DNA of 64,000 nucleotides from Rhodotorula mucilaginosa (taxonomy: Eukaryota > Basidiomycota > Microbotryomycetes > Sporidiobolales > Sporidiobolaceae): the NCBI GenBank assembly GCA_034406715.1, contig CP137865.1, forward strand, positions 124,001 to 188,000. Reading direction: 5' to 3'. Position numbers and translations under genes: made by a program. Each line of letters begins with the position of its first letter. The first letter of the stretch is position 1. The notes beneath the pieces are model-generated. The model did no database searches. It was not told the origin of the DNA and saw nothing but the letters and a program-made list of their open reading frames with translations. This document shows positions 23,429 to 35,530 of this stretch, piece after piece.

Positions 23429-25051
23429 ATGCTCCGCGCCCTCTCTCGTTGCTCCCGCCCCATCTCGACGACCTCGTTCGCGCGCTCGTACAGCATGTCG
23501 ACTCCCGATCCGACGCCCATCGCCTCGTCTTCCTCGAGTATAATCTCCGAGTCGGCCCCCGTCGATGCACCCCTCCTGCCGACCAGCCCAGAGTCGGCCC
23601 TGAAAGAGTCGCTCAACACGGCGTCGTCTCTGCTTCATCAAGATCTGCCCGTCGCGTTCCCGACCGAGACCGTCTACGGCCTCGGAGCCTCTGCCCTCTC
23701 CTCCGTGGCAGTCAAGCGCATCTTTGCCGCAAAGGGGAGGCCGAGCGACAACCCGCTCATCGTGCACGTCTCGAGCCGGGACATGCTGTTCGACCTGTTG
23801 CCGACAAACAGCACGGACGGTCGCCCCGTCATCCCCAAGATGTACGAAGCCTTGATGGACCGCTTCTGGCCCGGTCCGCTATCCCTCATTTTCCCCCTCG
23901 ACCCAAAGGGAAAGGGCAAAGCCGTCGAGGTCGATTCCCGACTAACCGAAGTGCGAAACCCGCCGCGGCGAGCTGTCGCACCCGAAGTCACTGCCGGCCA
24001 ACCATCGCTATGCGTCCGCATGCCGTCACATCCCCTGGCACTGTCCCTGATCCGGCACTCCGATCTGCCCCTCGCCGCCCCGAGCGCCAATCTCTCTAGC
24101 CGACCGAGTCCGACTACCGCCGCACACGTCGTGGAAGACCTCGGACACGGCCGCGGTCTCGGTGCGATCCTGGACGGCGGGAGCTGCCAAGTCGGCGTCG
24201 AGAGTACCGTGGTGGATTGGGTGGCGCCCGCGGACGGCGCACAGGGCGAAGGCGAACTGCGAGTCTTGCGCGCAGGTGGCGTCTCGGCCGAGGAAATCGA
24301 GGCGTGTCTCCGCGAAGCCGGATTCGGAGCATCCGCCGCCGCCGCTGCCGAGGAGGAGAAGGGCTCTGCCGAGACGGGACCGCCGCAGCGCATTCGGGTC
24401 TACGCCCGCGACTTCCGCAGCGAGGACCTCGAGGAGAGGCCGACGACGCCCGGCATGAAGTACAAACACTATGCACCGGGGAACGCCAAGGTTGTCCTTG
24501 TCAAGCCGGTCGCAGGAGCGTCTGTAGACGGGCCCCTCCCGAGCCTGCAGGATCTGGTGCAGCTCACCGCCCTGACGCACGCGCCCGCTGCGGTCGCCGC
24601 GGACGACGGGGACGACAGCGATTCTACCAGCCACCACCCTCGGTTCCGAGTCGGGCTCATGCTCACGGATACGACCCTGTCCGCGCTCGGGGCGACTTCG
24701 CTCTCCGCCGTCTCCCCGCCTTGCGAGCTCGTCCGCCTTCCTCCTGCACCACCTTCCCCCTTTGCCAACCTAGCGGACGACGAGGAGTCCAACCTGCCGG
24801 ACCTCGACGAGATTGACGTGCTCTCGTACTCCCTCGGAAGTCGCGAACGCCCGCTCGAAGCCGCACAACGATTATTTGCCGGCCTCCGCTTCCTCGACCA
24901 TTACGTGCCCGACAACGATACCTCTGGCAAGGTCGGCGTCGACCTGATCTTTGTCGAGGCGGTTCCGGAAGAAGGCGTCGGGTTGGCTGTGATGGAGCGG
25001 GCGAGGAAAGCTGCGGGCGGACAACCCGGAGAAATGGAGTTCCAGCTCTAG
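23429..25051 (+). CDS. SUA5: Threonylcarbamoyl-AMP synthase Sua5
   Basis: Makes threonylcarbamoyl-AMP from threonine, bicarbonate and ATP, the first step of tRNA t6A37 modification. A single exon of 540 aa. The YrdC domain contains FPTETVYGLGA, KRIFAAKGRPSDNPLIVHV and VRMPSHPLA. The linker has PGMKYKHYAPGN, which leads into the Sua5-specific C-terminal domain ending LIFVEAVPEEGVG. Two starts are plausible. ATG 23429 gives MLRALSRCSRPISTTSFARS, an Arg/Ser-rich, acid-free segment like a mitochondrial presequence. ATG 23495 gives MSTPDPTP, a cytosolic form. The C-terminal domain holds several low-complexity insertions, and the protein is longer than yeast Sua5 (426 aa). Confidence 0.93.
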   Translation: MLRALSRCSRPISTTSFARSYSMSTPDPTPIASSSSSIISESAPVDAPLLPTSPESALKESLNTASSLLHQDLPVAFPTETVYGLGASALSSVAVKRIFAAKGRPSDNPLIVHVSSRDMLFDLLPTNSTDGRPVIPKMYEALMDRFWPGPLSLIFPLDPKGKGKAVEVDSRLTEVRNPPRRAVAPEVTAGQPSLCVRMPSHPLALSLIRHSDLPLAAPSANLSSRPSPTTAAHVVEDLGHGRGLGAILDGGSCQVGVESTVVDWVAPADGAQGEGELRVLRAGGVSAEEIEACLREAGFGASAAAAAEEEKGSAETGPPQRIRVYARDFRSEDLEERPTTPGMKYKHYAPGNAKVVLVKPVAGASVDGPLPSLQDLVQLTALTHAPAAVAADDGDDSDSTSHHPRFRVGLMLTDTTLSALGATSLSAVSPPCELVRLPPAPPSPFANLADDEESNLPDLDEIDVLSYSLGSRERPLEAAQRLFAGLRFLDHYVPDNDTSGKVGVDLIFVEAVPEEGVGLAVMERARKAAGGQPGEMEFQL

Positions 25052-25264
25052 CTGCAATGAGCGAGAACCGGTCCAAGCTATCGCGAGAGCACGTCTTTAA
25101 TCTGTATTTGGTGCCTTGTGGTCCAGCCTATGTAGCGCGCTTTCGATGCACGTGCAGCAAATCTGCGTCTCCGCAAAACGATTCCGATGAGACTCGCGCT
25201 CCTCTTCCCCTGTCTTCTCCGCATCGTTCCACGCACACCTGCACGCCCTCGCGCCGACACGACC

Positions 25265-26417
25265 ATGAAGACGCTGGATGTAGGCGAACCTGCCGCCCTG
25301 GACGCACAGCATCTCGACCTCGACAAGTCGCTCGAGGACTATCTCCTCCTCGTCCTGAGCGATTCCAATCTGCCGACGGGAGGCTTTGTCGCCTCTTCTG
25401 GCCTCGAGTCTTGGCTCCAACACGGCTACTCCTCCATCGCTGAGCCCCCGACCGGGACCGGATCTGCGACGGAACGACCGCAGCTCTCGGCGGCCCCGCC
25501 CCTGCCAAATGCGCCGGACGGACCAATCAACGCGTTTATCAGCCAGTCCTTGCACTCGTATGCGCGACTCAATGCCCCACTCCTTCGCCGAGCCCATGCG
25601 GCGGTCACAAGGATGCCTACGAGAACCAGCGAGGACGAGGAATCGATCTCGCGCAAAGTCGAAACTGCGTTTGCCTCGATCCTCGCCGTCGACATCCTCT
25701 GCGAGACCATGACCCTCAACCACGTCGCTCGGAGAGCTTCAGTCGCTCAAGGTGTCGCCCTCCTCACGCTGTACGATCGAGCCTTCGCGCCGCCGATCGG
25801 AAGTTCGGAGGCGTCGCGAGACGAAGCGACGATCCGGCTCGTCGCCAGGTACCGGAACGCAGTCAAGACAGCAGAGAATGGCTGCAACGGGCACATGAGC
25901 GTCGCTTTTGGAGTACTGACCGCCGCGATCGGCGTCGGCATCGGTGCGCTGCAGTTTCTCTTTCTGCCGCCTTGGCCAAGTTCACCCTTCCAACTCAAAA
26001 CTGACGCCGAGATGGTGGACTCGTCACGCTGCAGAATCTGCACTGCACCTGTTCCTATTCCTGCATGCCCGATCACTCCTATCCTCAGCCGTGCGAATGA
26101 ACTCGATCGGACCCTACCTCGCTCACCGCATGCTCGTCAACGACACCCGGCACATGATTTCGGCCGCTCTACAAGAAACGGCCCCAACACGCCCGCTCGA
26201 ACTCGCGACGGACGAGGCTGAGGTCGCATCTGCGGGTACGGACGAGCCGCCGGCGGAAGGAGGGGACTGGTGGGACGACGACGTCGACTGGCGACCAACA
26301 TGGGAGGATGGCGCACAGGAAGCCCATCTACACGGGTCTCCGGCAACATCGTGGCCGCTCGGAGAGGTTGTCGCGAGCAGGCACGATCAGCTGTTCAGCA
26401 AGGTATTCAACTCTTGA
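25265..26417 (+). CDS. Urease accessory protein UreF
   Basis: UreF works with UreD and UreG to deliver nickel to apo-urease in the cytosol. Exon 1 is 25265-25943 and exon 2 is 26035-26417, giving 353 aa. Family features: LLLVLSDSNLPTGGFVASSGLESW, split here as LSDSNLPTGGF and SSGLESW. Then come INAFISQSLHSYARLNAPLL, GHMSVAFGVLTAAIGVGI, ESALHLFLFLHAR (formed at the splice) and SSAVRMNSIGPYLAHRML. The acidic C-terminal tail (GGDWWDDDVDW) is an addition. An upstream in-frame ATG at 25187 would add a hydrophobic 26-residue leader, which does not fit a cytosolic chaperone. It lies 213 bp after SUA5 on the same strand. Confidence 0.9.
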
Positions 26418-26522
26418 AATCTACACGGCGGATTCTGGGCACGGAAACAGCCTTCCACAGTGGTTCCGGCCTGGTCGAAAGGGAAAGTTTGTGCATCAAA
26501 AGCTAGAGCTACAAAAATGCCA

Positions 26523-29500
26523 TTACTGTACATGCTGAAGGGTGACCAGCCACGACTTTCGCCCCTCCTCGCCTTCGGAAGCGTTTCCCGAGGTCGCGTC
26601 TTTCCAAGCGCCTTCGACATCCACCTCGACGATGTTTGGCACGTGCTTGTTGGATCGCACGAACCGGGTAGCGATCTCTTTACCGTCGAGCAAGAATCGC
26701 ACTCGGTCCAGACGGGCCGCGACGGAGAAGTAGAATCCGAGCCGGTCGCCGACATAGTCGATCTCGACGCTCAAGAGGGTGTCTCCGTTGGCGTCGGGCG
26801 TCTCCGTCCCTCCGCCAGACCGTGCTGTGACAGCGCGCGAGCGCGTCGCAGTAGTCGACGCACCCACGTTGCTTGCCCCAGCGGCGGCCCAGACGATGGC
26901 CGCATAGCCGAAGGAGACGAGCGCCCGAAGCTCGTTGTAAAGGGTGCGGATGGGTGACCGGAGGAATTCGCGCGCCATCGCAGAAAGCTCGGAGCCGGGC
27001 GTGCGCGCCGGCGGCGCCCGAGTACGGCCACGTTCGTCAGTCGACGAGTGGCGGAACATTCCGGCCAAGTGGGCAAGGATGTAGGGAAGGCGACCCTGTG
27101 GCGTCGGAAGGGTGCGACCCGCACTTTGCGCAGGGCGAGCCGTGGCCGAGGTGACAGGGCTAGGTGTTGCCTCCGAGTCGCACGGCGAGCCGGCAAGCTC
27201 GGCCGCGGTCGAGGCCTCCGGCGTGGCCTCGATGTCCGCTGCACCTTTCGCGGCATCCAGGGCAATTTGTCGGATTGAGGCAAGACCGGCGACTTTGCCG
27301 ATCAGCCCGAGGCAGGCCACCGTGAACGAAGCCGAGTTGTCGCCACCGTCGACGGCGAAGATGGGGGCTAGCGAGAAGATTTTCGACTCCTTCTGCTCGA
27401 CTTGCATCGCGACAAGCGGCGGAGCGAAGCACTGAGGCTGCGCAGCGCTACGTTCAAGATCGGCGAGCTGAACCTCCCGAGCAAAGGTCGCGTCGGCGTC
27501 GTACAGGAGCATGCTCCGGGCGGCGTCCGGCAGCGACGAGATCGTACCACCGAAAGCGGCGGCAGCATCGCCCGTGTCGACGACGGTGCTGACCGATTCG
27601 GCATTCGAGCAGTTCCACACACCGAGATGCGCTCCGTGCGCGCTCGGTACCGGCAGGCCGACCTTGAGCGCTGCGGGCGCGGTCTGCTCCTCGTCCTGGC
27701 CGATCACGTCGTCCCACAGACGGCCTTCGAGCATCGCCCCGTTCAGGGCCGGTGCGCGGTTCTGCAGAACGCGCACACCCTCGCGCGTGGTGGCGACGAG
27801 CTTGTTCCACCCTTGGAGCGAATCGACGTCGGTGGCGTAGACGGGCGCGGAGGAGAAAGCACGGAACGGCAGGTGCAGTCCGGCGTACGGGTGCTCGGCC
27901 TGCGCCATGTCGAGATCGGGGATGAGGCGTAAAGCGGTCGTGAGAACCGTCATGACCGAGTTGAGCGCGACATGCCACCGATGCGAGTCGACCTCGTCGG
28001 GAAAGTAGTCGTCGCTGTTGCGGATGATGGACCGGCCGCCGCCCTTGGCGCCGAGGACAGCGAGGTCGCCACCCCAGATCCGCGGTGAACCCGCCATGCA
28101 GTGGATGACGGCGTCTTTTTGAGCGCCGAAGATTCGGTCCGCGGCAGCGCGCATCTCGTGCAGCATCGCCTGCCGAAGGTCGCCGACCATCTCGGGGTGG
28201 GAACCGTCCTCCTCGTCCTCGCCGACTTCCTGCTCGTAGAACGCGTCGATCTTGGACTGGTCATCAACTTTGACAAAGTCGACCCCGGCGGCATGCAGCG
28301 AGGTGAAGTAGTCGGTGTAGTAAGCCCGCAGGTCGGCGAGGACGGGGAGGTACAGGTGACCCTGATCGCTCGAGTCGATTGGCGACCGGAGCGTCACCCT
28401 CCGCAGGGTATACGTGTCCGAGAGGGCGCTCTCAGGGTGCAAGCCGTCCCAGTAGCTGTAGGGCCAGAAATCAGCTCAGTTCTTTGGGAGCTGGAAGCGG
28501 ATCAGGGAAGAAGCTCACCCGCAAAGCGTCATCCAGACTCCGACTCTTTCGATCCCTTTCGCCTTGATCCGACGGACGACATCTCGCAACTCGTAGCAAG
28601 TGCCCTCGCGAGCTTCGTCGTCGAGCTCCCGCAAGTGACGGACAGCGTCCGGACTCCCTTCGTACCCCGAATCGACCGAGAACTTTTTGCTCTTCTGTGC
28701 CGCCGCCGCCATGGTCGCGTCCGAGGCGTCCGTGTCGCCTGCCACCGCCGCTGCGGCTTCGGCGTCGCCGTCGCCGTCATCTTCATCGAGATCGTACCAT
28801 TCTCGACGACACTGGAAGCTCTTGAGAGCTTTACGGTTCGCGTGCGTGTCGTCGACCGGTTCGTCAAAGTCGACATAGGTCGAAACGTCCTGCCACCCAT
28901 CATCGAGCAGAATCGTCTTGACCGCTCCCGCCGCCAGGGAACGATCCTGATCCTCTTGGGCCAGCAACGTGTCGAGCCACTCGAGGACGGCGGAAGCCGT
29001 GTAATCGTCCGGTGTCGAACCGCCGCTGGAGAGCGCATTCCAGGTACAAACGCCGAGCGGCTTTGGCGCGTCGAGGATCTCCAACTCGCTCCGCACGTTC
29101 GCGAGGAGGTCTGAGATGGTCTCTCCCGACTGCGAAGCGCGAGCCGCAGCGACTGCGAGCTGGATGACCTCGGTCAAGTGACCTTGCGATCCCCAAGCGA
29201 CGGCAAGGTGTCCTACCGCGTCGCTTCCTTCGCCGGTAGTCGCGTCCGGTTCGCATCGGAGCTGAACCGTCGCGCGGCCGCCACCGCCGCCGCGGAGGTA
29301 CGAGCAGACTTGGTTGGTCGAGAAGGGGAAGAGGACAAGATAGCGGTACTCGAGGTGCTGTTCGGTCGGTCGCGCTCGCAAGACGAGCAGTTGAGCCGGG
29401 AATTTCGGGGAGAGGGATTCGAGCGCTTGGGCGCCCGTGAGGTGTCGAGGCGCAAGCCACGAAGGACTGCAGATCGCAATAGTCAACATCAGCCAAGGCG

Positions 29501-30172
29501 GTTTCGCAGGCCGAGAGACAAGAGGATCACTTACTTGCTCTGCTCCCAGACCAGGCCGTCCGTAGCCCCCGCCTCGCGCCATTCTTGCGGGATGACCTCT
29601 TCGCCGATCTGAAACTCTTGCGGTCCAGCATTTGCCTCGCGCAAGCGAAACGTCCCCACCGCCACCGACCCCTGCCCGTCGAACCTCTTCCACTCGCTTT
29701 CGGACCCTCCCCCGCTGAGCCTCGGACCGTCCCATGCTCCTTCGGAAGTACCACGAGGGCTGCTGCTGACGACCCGAATCTTGCCGTTGCCGTCCGCCGA
29801 GCCGAGCCATTCCACCTTGCCGGAATCGAGATCCCGCAAACGGTACGTGTACTCGTAATCGCCCGTCTCGCGCGGGACAGGTACCGAAGCGGTATACAGC
29901 GGCGCGCCGTTCCTCTTCAGCTGCTCTTGTCCGGAAAGAGGAAGCAGCTCGAGTGCGTGCCACCGCTCCGTCGTGGCGGCAGCAACATTGTCGCTCGGCA
30001 GGTTGGTCCAGACTTCGGGCACGGTACGCTTCTGTTCCGACGACGAGGTCTTGCCCGAAGCGAGTGTATAGGTAAAGTGGATCCTTGAGGGACTCTGGTC
30101 GGGCCCTTCGGTCGCCGCAGACGAGGCGCCGAGAAGAGTCGTCACCCCAAGCGGGGGCGAGAAAGATGCCAT
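26523..30172 (-). CDS. GH36 raffinose-synthase/alkaline alpha-galactosidase-like protein
   Basis: Glycoside hydrolase family 36, Sip1/raffinose synthase branch, acting on alpha-galactosides; the exact substrate is not deducible. Exon 1 is 30172-29535 (MASFSPPLGVTTLLG), exon 2 begins at 29466 and a third exon holds the remainder; phases agree. Family features: LGVCTWNAL, TILLDDGWQ, VGVWMTLCGYWDGLHPESAL across the second junction, FVKVDDQSK (the expected nucleophile Asp), RNSDDYFPD (the expected acid/base region) and SHRWHVALNS. The protein is about 1,150 aa, longer than plant homologues (750-850 aa), because of inserted Asp/Ala/Ser-rich linkers, for example around 28690-28800 and 26830-27200. 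A TATA-like sequence lies about 65 bp upstream. Confidence 0.88.
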
Positions 30173-31092
30173 GGTGCGGGAGTTGGCTGCCGCTTCGGGT
30201 ATGATTCCGAGAGAGGGAGAGAGTTCTGTGGAGAAGTTATTTAAAAAGGGAGTCAGTCGAGAAAGCAGGCAACGGCCAGGAACTGCTTGATGTGCCAATC
30301 GCGCTCCGTCGGCGCCTGACCTGGGCGGACTTCGTCTCGAACTTTGCCTGAGGCACTCTTGTCTATTAGGACAGGCCTCCCGGGCCCTCCGAAGGCGTCT
30401 TCGAGCTGCCCGACCGCCCGACCGAGCGACACCGATGAAGTTTGCCCCACACCCGAGTTCAACGGGCTCTGAAATGCTTCGTGGACGCCGACGTGGGCTC
30501 TGCAGAGTCAAGGGGGCTGCAGCTGACTCACTGGTTGATCAGTTGGGTGTGCTAGTAGATCTCTGGTAGAGCTGGGGACCAGAGGAGGGAGAGGGAAGAA
30601 GGCAAGAAGGGCGTTCGGGAAGCGATGTCGAGATGACGACGCCGCGCGGTTGCAAGCGTGGACGAGGCGGAGAAGAGTGGCAGGCGTAGACCTTTGCGGT
30701 ACGAGAGTAGAGATCAATGTGTTCCTGCTGCTATCGTGGACTGGTAAGAGCAGAGAGAACGAGATCAGAAGGTGGTCGACGGCAGCTCCGAATGTGGGGG
30801 ACGAGAAGAAGCTGAGCGACGAGCGGTCAGAGGGAGTCGCGACATGGCAGGCATAGCTGAAGAGACGAACATGCTCCCCACTCAGAGAGGCAACCCGCGA
30901 AAAGTCGCCATTTCGAGTACGTTTGATTCTGTCCGACCACCCTCGGCAAGTCTCCCGCGAACAAGAGTGGCGAAGACATACACCCACGTCGCACATCTAA
31001 AGCCGCAAACAGCACCGACAGGCCGGAGCGTTGTGAAGCTTTGTGGCACGCGGTGCGAGTGTCCCGGAAACAATTGTTTGGGACCCGCGGAA
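30173..31092. other. Intergenic region between GH36 and MIX23 genes
   Basis: 920 bp, largely promoter of the GH36 gene and 3' flank of the MIX23 gene. Minus-strand frames are present but show no conserved features. Confidence 0.45.
30238..30248 (-). promoter_or_regulatory. TATA-like sequence upstream of the GH36 gene
   Basis: TTTTTAAATAA on the minus strand, about 65 bp before the start codon at 30172, in otherwise GC-rich DNA. Confidence 0.35.
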
Positions 31093-31996
31093 TCAATTCC
31101 ACCTCACTCGACCTCGCTCATCTCTCCCTCTCCTTCTCCTCCGCTCCTCGTCTTCGTTCTCGCTGCCTCCTAGAACCGGTAACGCAGGCATGGGCGGGTC
31201 GGACTGGGGATGGGACGGACACCGAGATGCGAAGAGGGCGAGGGTTCGGGCGCGGATGATTTGCTCGACGGCGAGTTCGGTCTGCAGGCGGGAACGCTGT
31301 ATGCCGTTCGTTGCCATGTCGGACGGAAAAAGGAGCGTCATATATGTCAGCTGAGGTTGTCGTAGCGCGGGGAAAGAAAGGGGCTCTTCTCCCGTCGCTG
31401 CTGCACATGGTAGACGAGAGGTCCGAAAACGAAAAAAAAAAAGGGACGCAGCGTGGACTGACCTTGAGCTCTGCCTCGTCCATGACGCCTCGCCCTTGCT
31501 CTTTCCAGTCTGCACTGAGCCCTCTGACGGGGGCGATCTCATCGTCCCGACTCCGATCCGGACGAGTCGCGGTGGCGGTGGCCGTGGTGGTGGTGGTGGT
31601 GGCGATCCTGCCGGTTTCCTGCGTGTGCCTGAGAGCCTTGTTGCAGTACTCGAGGGCTTTAGACCTCTCGTCCCATCGTGCGACGATATCCCTCCAGACG
31701 GCGTCGCACTCTGTCGGTCCCATCTCGCGAGCGGACCCGCGACCGCTGACGACGGTTCCGGCCAAGGCGGCGGCGCGGTTCAACCTCGTCGTGATGGCGT
31801 CGTCGGACGCGCGGCGGGATTGGTCGAGGAGACGCTTGAAGAGGGAGTAGTTGTCACAGACGGCGGGCGTGATCCTGGTGTGGGTCGAACTCGAAGGCGA
31901 CGAGGACGGCGACTCGGAGGAGGTGGATGCGGTCGGAGTTGCCGAGGGTGACTGCGAGAGGAGCCAGGCTGATCCGAGGAGGGGTTCGCTGGCCAT
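31093..31996 (-). CDS. MIX23 / Cid2-like protein (CCDC58 family)
   Basis: MIX23 proteins are small intermembrane-space or cytosolic factors that support mitochondrial import. Exon 1 (31996-31463) and exon 2 (31350-31093) join in phase 0 to give 263 aa. The conserved part starts CDNYSLFKRLLDQSRRASDD and DAITTRLNRAAALAG, continues CDAVWRDIVARWDERSKALEYCN, and after a Thr/Ala-rich insert ends with SRLQTELAVEQIIRARTLALF. The N-terminal 40 residues are Ser/Thr/Pro-rich, and the C-terminus is Arg-rich (ERRRRRGRDERG). Human CCDC58 has 144 aa, so this version is expanded by linkers. The assignment rests on spaced motifs, not on an alignment. Confidence 0.7.
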
Positions 31997-32532
31997 ACTT
32001 TCACCTCTTGTGCTCTAGTCCGAAGTGTGTCTATGGTGTGCGTCGAGAGAGACAGGAGGTGCTCACGCGGAAGCAGAGGCAACGCAGCTGGAGCAGGTGA
32101 TCGACCTCTACACTCGTCTAGACACACAAGGAGCGTGCATAGCCTACAGTCGTGATCTGCATACGCGAGCAAAGGATCGCACAGACTCGACGACTCGACT
32201 CGACCACGCCCAACTCGTCGCACGCTCGCTCACTCGCCCAATCACCCAACCCTGCAGCTGTCAGAGTTGCAGCAGCCAACCCCGGCCCGGACTTCAGCTC
32301 GCTTGAGCAGAAGGCCAGGGGGGAGAGAGCATTCGACCGAACCGTATCCGAGAAGCTCCCGTACTCCGGCTCGCCCCGGAGACGGCACGACGTTTTGGGA
32401 ACCCCCTGAGCGCCGCGCTCATCACCCGACGACCCCGTCATTGCTGCCTCGTCGACCCGACACCCTTCGCAAACAACGAAATTCGGGGGGTCAGACGTTA
32501 CGCTACGTACGCAGGGAGGACGAGGTTGCACC
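31997..32532. promoter_or_regulatory. Divergent promoter region, MIX23 and TED1-like genes
   Basis: 536 bp between divergent starts, with several CGACTCGAC-type short repeats around 32180-32205. No gene is seen. Confidence 0.45.
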
Positions 32533-35279
32533 ATGAACAGGTGAGCAAACTCACGCCCGGCTGTGCTGGACGATCATTGGCAACTCCGCTCTTCATGCCC
32601 AGCACCGGCCTACCCTACCTCCCGGGGGATGCACGTACAGGAGCAACAAGTGCTGACAATCACGGTGTATCGTCACGGGAACACACACAAACAGGATCGT
32701 CTCGTCCCCGATCATCCGCTCGCCTTCTCTCCTGCCGCGACCGCAACCTCGCCGACCACGGACTCTCACCCCGCCGCTCCCACCGTCCCTGCTCCTCCTC
32801 CTCCGCGCCCTCCTCGTCTTGCTCGTCCTCTGGGCCGAGATCCTCAGCTTCCGAGTCGCCGCTTCGTGGTCGTGCGGGTTCGACGACTCACCCTCGGTCA
32901 AGGGGCGAGTTTGGGACGGGTCAATACCGCCCCCGCCCCCGCCGTCTTCTGGGAAGTCGTCCTCCTTTTCCTCGGCATCATCTCGCGGCTGGACCGCCGA
33001 CGACCGATGGAAACTCGCCGCCGAGGCGCACCGACCCGAAGGGATCCCGTTCCACGTCCTCGTCGTCGCCGACCCGCAACTGCTCGACATGCGGTCCTAC
33101 CCGGGTCGGAACCTCTTCTTCAAGTGGCTCGGGGTCAAAATGACCGACTTGTATGCGAGAAAGAGCTGGAGGGCCGTCAGTCGGTTGAGCAGAGGCAAGA
33201 GCGGAGGCAGGGTCGATGCGGTCGTTTGGTTGGGCGACTTGCTCGATTCGGGGACCGAGATGGTCGACAAGAAAGAGTGAGTCCCGCGTTTTGGTGCGGC
33301 GTGGACTATCCCGCTGACCACCCTTTGGAAAAACCCGCCCCACAGACACCTGAGATATGTTCACCGCTTCCACCGCAACTTTCCCCTCCCGCGCGCGTCG
33401 ACGTCACTCTTCTCGACCCTCTCGCGCTACGGTCACCGCGGCTCGTCCCATCTCGTACCGCCGATCCCGTCCATCCTCGTACCGGGCAACCACGACCTCG
33501 GACTGCACTCGCCATCTTCGTCCCTCGCCGCGTACGCCCGCGAGAGGTTCAGCGAAGGGTTCGGACCGACATGGGGCGAACGGGAATGGAACGGGTGGAG
33601 CGTCGTCTGGGTCGACGCGATGGCGTTGCTCGAGCCCGAATTTGTCCAGGGTGACATCGGAGGAGAGTACAGCGAGATGAAGCAGTGGCTCGACGATTTG
33701 GGCGACGGCGAGTTCTCTCTCATCGCGACCGAAGATCTAGAGTTTTGACGGCGGCGGATCTGACATCTTCTTGTCCTGCATGCAGGGCTGATCACCCAGC
33801 CCCGGATCTTGTTGACCCACATCCCGCTGTACCGACCAGAAGGGACTCCCTGCGGTCGGGCGCGCGAAGCGTCACGCCCCATCCGGCAAGGGACCGGCCG
33901 GAACTACCAGAACGAACTCGACGAGCAGACGACCAAGTGGTTGATGGACCGGGTACGACCGAGTCTTGTCTACAGCGGCGACGATCACGATTCGTGCGTC
34001 TACGCGACCGAGTTTGTTTCGCCGCTCGACGGCAAGACCCCCGTGACGGAAACGACCGTCAAAGCTTTCGTGAGCAGTCCTTACCAGACCCTCAGCGGTA
34101 ACGCTTGACGCTGACGACCTTAACTTTCTGCAGAGCATGGCTATGGGCGTCCGGCATCCGGGCTATCACCTGCTTTCGCTCTACGCGCCTTTACCTCCTT
34201 CCGACCCTCCTCTCGACAATCCCGATCCCTCCGACGTGCCAGTCTCGTACACCTACACGCAGACGAACTGCACCCTTCCTGACCAGATCGGGACCTACGT
34301 GCACCTGTACATCCCCCTCGCGGCGTGCTTCTTCCTCTTCTTCTTCGTTCCGAAACTCGCCGCCGCGACGCGGGCCTACTTCCAGCGCCGGAAGCATCGA
34401 CGAGCGCCTTCGGCGAGAGCGAACGGCCTGCCTTCAATGGGAGGCGGAGGAGCCAAGGACGGCGCGGGGGGCTTGCGAGCCAAGAACGGAGCTGCGAGGA
34501 ACGGGCACATCCGCTCGCTGTCGCAGAAGTTGGCTGCACTCGCGGGAGGAGGGACCTCGGCGCGGAGGGCTACTACCGCAGAGGAGGACGCCGACGTCGA
34601 CGATGCCGAGTCGCAGTTCCCGGCCTTGCTCGGGGGAGTGACGCACCTGGACGGGAGCCCGTACTCTGGCACGGGCGTCACCAACTCGGAGTCGGACGAC
34701 GAGGACGACGACGATGACTACTGCTACGATGAGAAGCATGGTAACGGCGGCGGAATGGACCGGAGGGGAGGAGGAGCCATCTTGCCGACTTCGCGGCGGA
34801 GTACGCCGAACGGGTCGGTTCTCGGACGCAACGGTCGCAGTGGCGAGGAGAAGGGGAGTTCAAACGGACGCGGGCATGTCCGGAGGGTGTCGCGCGTGTG
34901 GCTCTGGGAGGGATCGAGTCGACCGGGTTCGCCGCGCGACTCGCTGTCCGGATCGCCGTTCGGGACCGCCTCGGTCCGTCACGGTCCTCACAGCCCTTCC
35001 ACGCTCCCCGCTCGCGTGTGGCATCTCCTCCATCGCCTCTTCGACCGGCTCGTAACCAATTCGCTCCTCTCGCCACTGCACCGACGCTTCGTCCGCCCGC
35101 TGAATCGGTCCGTGCGATCCACCTGGCGCAAGATCGCGGCACCCGTCGCTTCTGTCGTCGGTGGCAACGTCGGCGGGCCGGTCGGACAGGCCCTCGCGGA
35201 AGCGGTGCGGGACCTGTGCGAAGTCGCCTGGCCGGCCGTCACGTTGTGGGTTCTGCACGTCGTGTGGTACTTGTCGTAG
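32533..35279 (+). CDS. Ted1/Cdc1 family ER metallophosphoesterase (PGAP5-like)
   Basis: These enzymes remove ethanolamine phosphate from GPI-anchor mannoses in the ER, allowing export of GPI proteins. Exons: 32533-32540, 32695-33276, 33346-33707, 33786-34069 and 34134-35279, giving 793 aa. An N-terminal membrane segment (LLLLLRALLVLLVLWAEIL) is followed by metal-site motifs: HVLVVADPQLLD, VVWLGDLLDSG, VPGNHDLGL, ILLTHIPLYRPEG, SGDDHDSC and VKAFSMAMGVRHPGY. A second hydrophobic segment follows (HLYIPLAACFFLFFFVP), then a long acidic/Ser-rich cytosolic tail ending in a hydrophobic stretch. Exon 1 is only 8 nt (ATGAACAG), and the third intron needs a GC donor (GCGAGT). Confidence 0.88.
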
Positions 35280-35530
35280 CTCCTTTCTTGTCCTCTTGTC
35301 GTCGGCGCCTCATTCGCCCGATCTTTCGCATATTTGCATCCTTCGCATACACGCATCACCGTCTTGTTCCCTGTATTCAGCATTCGAGAAATGGTCGCGA
35401 AGAATTTCCTCTCGAAAATCAACTGCAAGAGAGAAGTTTGCCCTCCTTGCCTCCGCTCTCTCTCACCGCGTCCACCTGACCGTCTGAGGCTTGTACCAGC
35501 ACTGAAACCTGCTTCGGCTGCGCGCTCGCC

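Noticed and set aside
25187-25264. UreF start at ATG 25187 with a hydrophobic leader
   Set aside because: UreF is cytosolic; the leader is unconserved, and the second ATG at 25265 gives the expected N-terminus.
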